From contig CAZOAA010000025.1 in assembly GCA_964577715.1 (NCBI GenBank), positions 1 through 21,666 on the forward strand: a stretch of DNA of 21,666 nucleotides, read 5' to 3'. The position numbers and the translations under genes were made by a program. This document shows positions 20,447 through 21,666 of this stretch, piece by piece. Source of the DNA: SUP05 sp964577715 (GTDB lineage: Bacteria; Pseudomonadota; Gammaproteobacteria; PS1; Pseudothioglobaceae). Below the pieces are notes generated by a model. The model had not been told where the DNA came from. It did no database searches and saw only the letters and a program-made list of their open reading frames with translations. Every line of letters begins with the position of its first letter. Within the stretch, counting starts at the first letter, position 1.

Positions 20447-21666
20447 TTATCTCTGGTGAGATTCTCCAAGCATTTTTTCAAGGTAATGGATATTCATACC
20501 GCCTTCTCGAAAGGTTTCATCTTCCATAATGCGGGCCTGTAATGGAATGTTGGTTTTGATGCCATCAATTACCATCTCATCAAGTGCATTTTGCATTTTG
20601 ATGATTGCCCCGAGTCGTGTATCAGCAAAAGTAATCAATTTTCCAATCATTGAGTCGTAATGCGGTGGAACGGTATAGCCATTATAAACGTGTGAATCAA
20701 CACGCACACCTAAGCCGCCCGCCACATGGTATTGGGTAATCTTTCCAGGTGAAGGCATAAAGTTATTTGGGTCTTCTGCATTGATGCGGCATTCTACTGC
20801 ACAGCCTTTAATTTCTACATCATCTTGCGTAAATGACAACTCTTGGCCATCGGCAATCATAATTTGTTCACGTACAATATCAATACCAGTAATCATTTCG
20901 GTTACGGGATGTTCTACTTGAACGCGAGTATTCATTTCAATGAAATAAAATTCATCATTTTCAAATAAGAACTCAAACGTGCCAGCGCCTCGGTAATTGA
21001 TTGCTTTACAGGCATCAGCACAAATGGCGCCAATTTTATTGCGCAATTCTGGAGTAATACCTGGTGCAGGTGCTTCTTCTACTACTTTTTGGTGGCGACG
21101 TTGCATAGAGCAATCACGCTCACCAAGGTGAACCGCGTTGCCGTGCTCATCTGCCAATACTTGAATTTCAACATGTCGAGGCGTGGTTAGGAATTTTTCC
21201 ATATACACTTCTGCATTGCCAAAAAAACTTAAGCCTTCAGATTTGGCAAGTTCAATTAAGCCGAGTAAGTCTTCCTCTTTTTCTACTACTTGCATGCCAC
21301 GGCCACCACCACCACCAGAGGCTTTAACAATAATCGGCAAGCCAATCTTACGTGCTAGCTCAACATTATCGATATCGTTGTCACCCAAGCCACCGTCTGA
21401 TCCTGGTACACAAGGTACACCTGATTTTTGCATGGCTTCAATTGCTGCCACCTTATCGCCCATCACACGAATATTTTCAGCGCGAGGACCAATAAAGATA
21501 AAGCCACTTTCCTCAACACGTTGTGCAAAATCTGCACTTTCAGATAAGAAGCCATAACCAGGGTGGATGGCATCTGCATGTGTGACTTCGGCCGCACTAA
21601 TAAGGGCAGGAATATTTAAATAACTATCGGTTGATGGGTGCGGGCCAATACAAACAGCTTCATCCG
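20447..21666 (-). CDS. accC: Biotin carboxylase subunit of acetyl-CoA carboxylase (5' end outside window)
   Basis: Partial gene: about 405 codons are visible and the reading frame stays open to the right edge. The first visible residues are DEAVCIGPHPSTDSYLNIPA and then IHPGYGFLSESADFAQRVEE, so only roughly the first 50-60 residues are missing. AccC carboxylates biotin on AccB with ATP and bicarbonate, the first step of fatty acid synthesis. The ATP-grasp glycine-rich loop is IVKASGGGGGRGMQVV. Other motifs are HLGERDCSMQRRHQKVVEEA, FYFIEMNTRVQVEHPVTEM, and the C-terminal carboxylase domain with ECRINAEDPNNFMPSPGKI. A start inside the visible part (GTG or ATG near 21461-21466) can be dismissed because conserved sequence continues upstream. 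accB is expected just beyond the edge. Confidence 0.97.
   Translation of the reverse strand, partial: DEAVCIGPHPSTDSYLNIPALISAAEVTHADAIHPGYGFLSESADFAQRVEESGFIFIGPRAENIRVMGDKVAAIEAMQKSGVPCVPGSDGGLGDNDIDNVELARKIGLPIIVKASGGGGGRGMQVVEKEEDLLGLIELAKSEGLSFFGNAEVYMEKFLTTPRHVEIQVLADEHGNAVHLGERDCSMQRRHQKVVEEAPAPGITPELRNKIGAICADACKAINYRGAGTFEFLFENDEFYFIEMNTRVQVEHPVTEMITGIDIVREQIMIADGQELSFTQDDVEIKGCAVECRINAEDPNNFMPSPGKITQYHVAGGLGVRVDSHVYNGYTVPPHYDSMIGKLITFADTRLGAIIKMQNALDEMVIDGIKTNIPLQARIMEDETFREGGMNIHYLEKMLGESHQR

Noticed and set aside
21461..21466. Start of accC at the GTG or ATG here
   Set aside because: Conserved biotin carboxylase sequence (HPGYGFLSES, GFIFIGPRAE) continues upstream in frame to the window edge.

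Overview
The window is A+T-rich chromosomal DNA that reads as a free-living or symbiotic gammaproteobacterial sulfur oxidiser. The SUP05 / Candidatus Thioglobus group is my best guess. It rests on the gene repertoire, the base composition, ubiquinone rather than menaquinone genes, and a putative sulfur-globule-type protein at the left edge; none of these alone is proof. There is no mobile element, CRISPR array, tRNA or rRNA gene. The replicon is densely packed and no gene-free gap exceeds about 220 bases.

Left part (about 1-8.1 kb): an anaerobic or low-oxygen module. After the 3' end of a highly expressed repeat protein and its terminator come yhcC-ubiU-ubiV (+), then, convergently, a 2-oxoglutarate-dependent dioxygenase gene, a small CxxxCxxC protein gene and ubiT (all -). 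Divergent from ubiT is an anaerobic ribonucleotide reductase operon, nrdD-(glycyl-radical peptide)-nrdG (+). Four near-perfect FNR/ANR boxes (TTGAY-N4-RTCAA) lie in front of yhcC, the dioxygenase gene, ubiT and nrdD. In three cases a good -10 hexamer sits 22-23 bases further on, the geometry of class II FNR activation. The nrdD promoter also carries two NrdR boxes 31 bp apart that bracket its -10. The module therefore joins oxygen-independent ubiquinone synthesis (UbiT/U/V) with oxygen-independent dNTP synthesis under one oxygen-sensing logic.

The most striking point is that the 684-residue NrdD has no glycyl-radical site. The missing C-terminal finger (RVMGY motif) is a separate 52-codon gene at 7326-7484, in the +1 frame. 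It has its own ideal Shine-Dalgarno sequence and overlaps the nrdG start by four bases. This looks like a genuinely split class III ribonucleotide reductase.

Right part (about 8.1-21.7 kb, all on the minus strand): housekeeping genes. Reading in the direction of transcription: accC (5' end outside the window), argC, erpA, gltA, ubiE, ubiJ and ubiB in one tight run. After a leader region with a terminator-like hairpin come rplY, pth, ychF, gpmI and rpe. A separate promoter and structured leader then precede rpsB-tsf. A bidirectional terminator separates tsf from nrdG. UbiE, UbiB and UbiJ serve the aerobic ubiquinone pathway, so the window holds both SCP2-type accessory factors: UbiJ (aerobic) and UbiT (anaerobic). 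RpsB has an unusual Lys/Ala-rich tail ending in a small SAP-like segment, and the L25/CTC protein has a long acidic tail.
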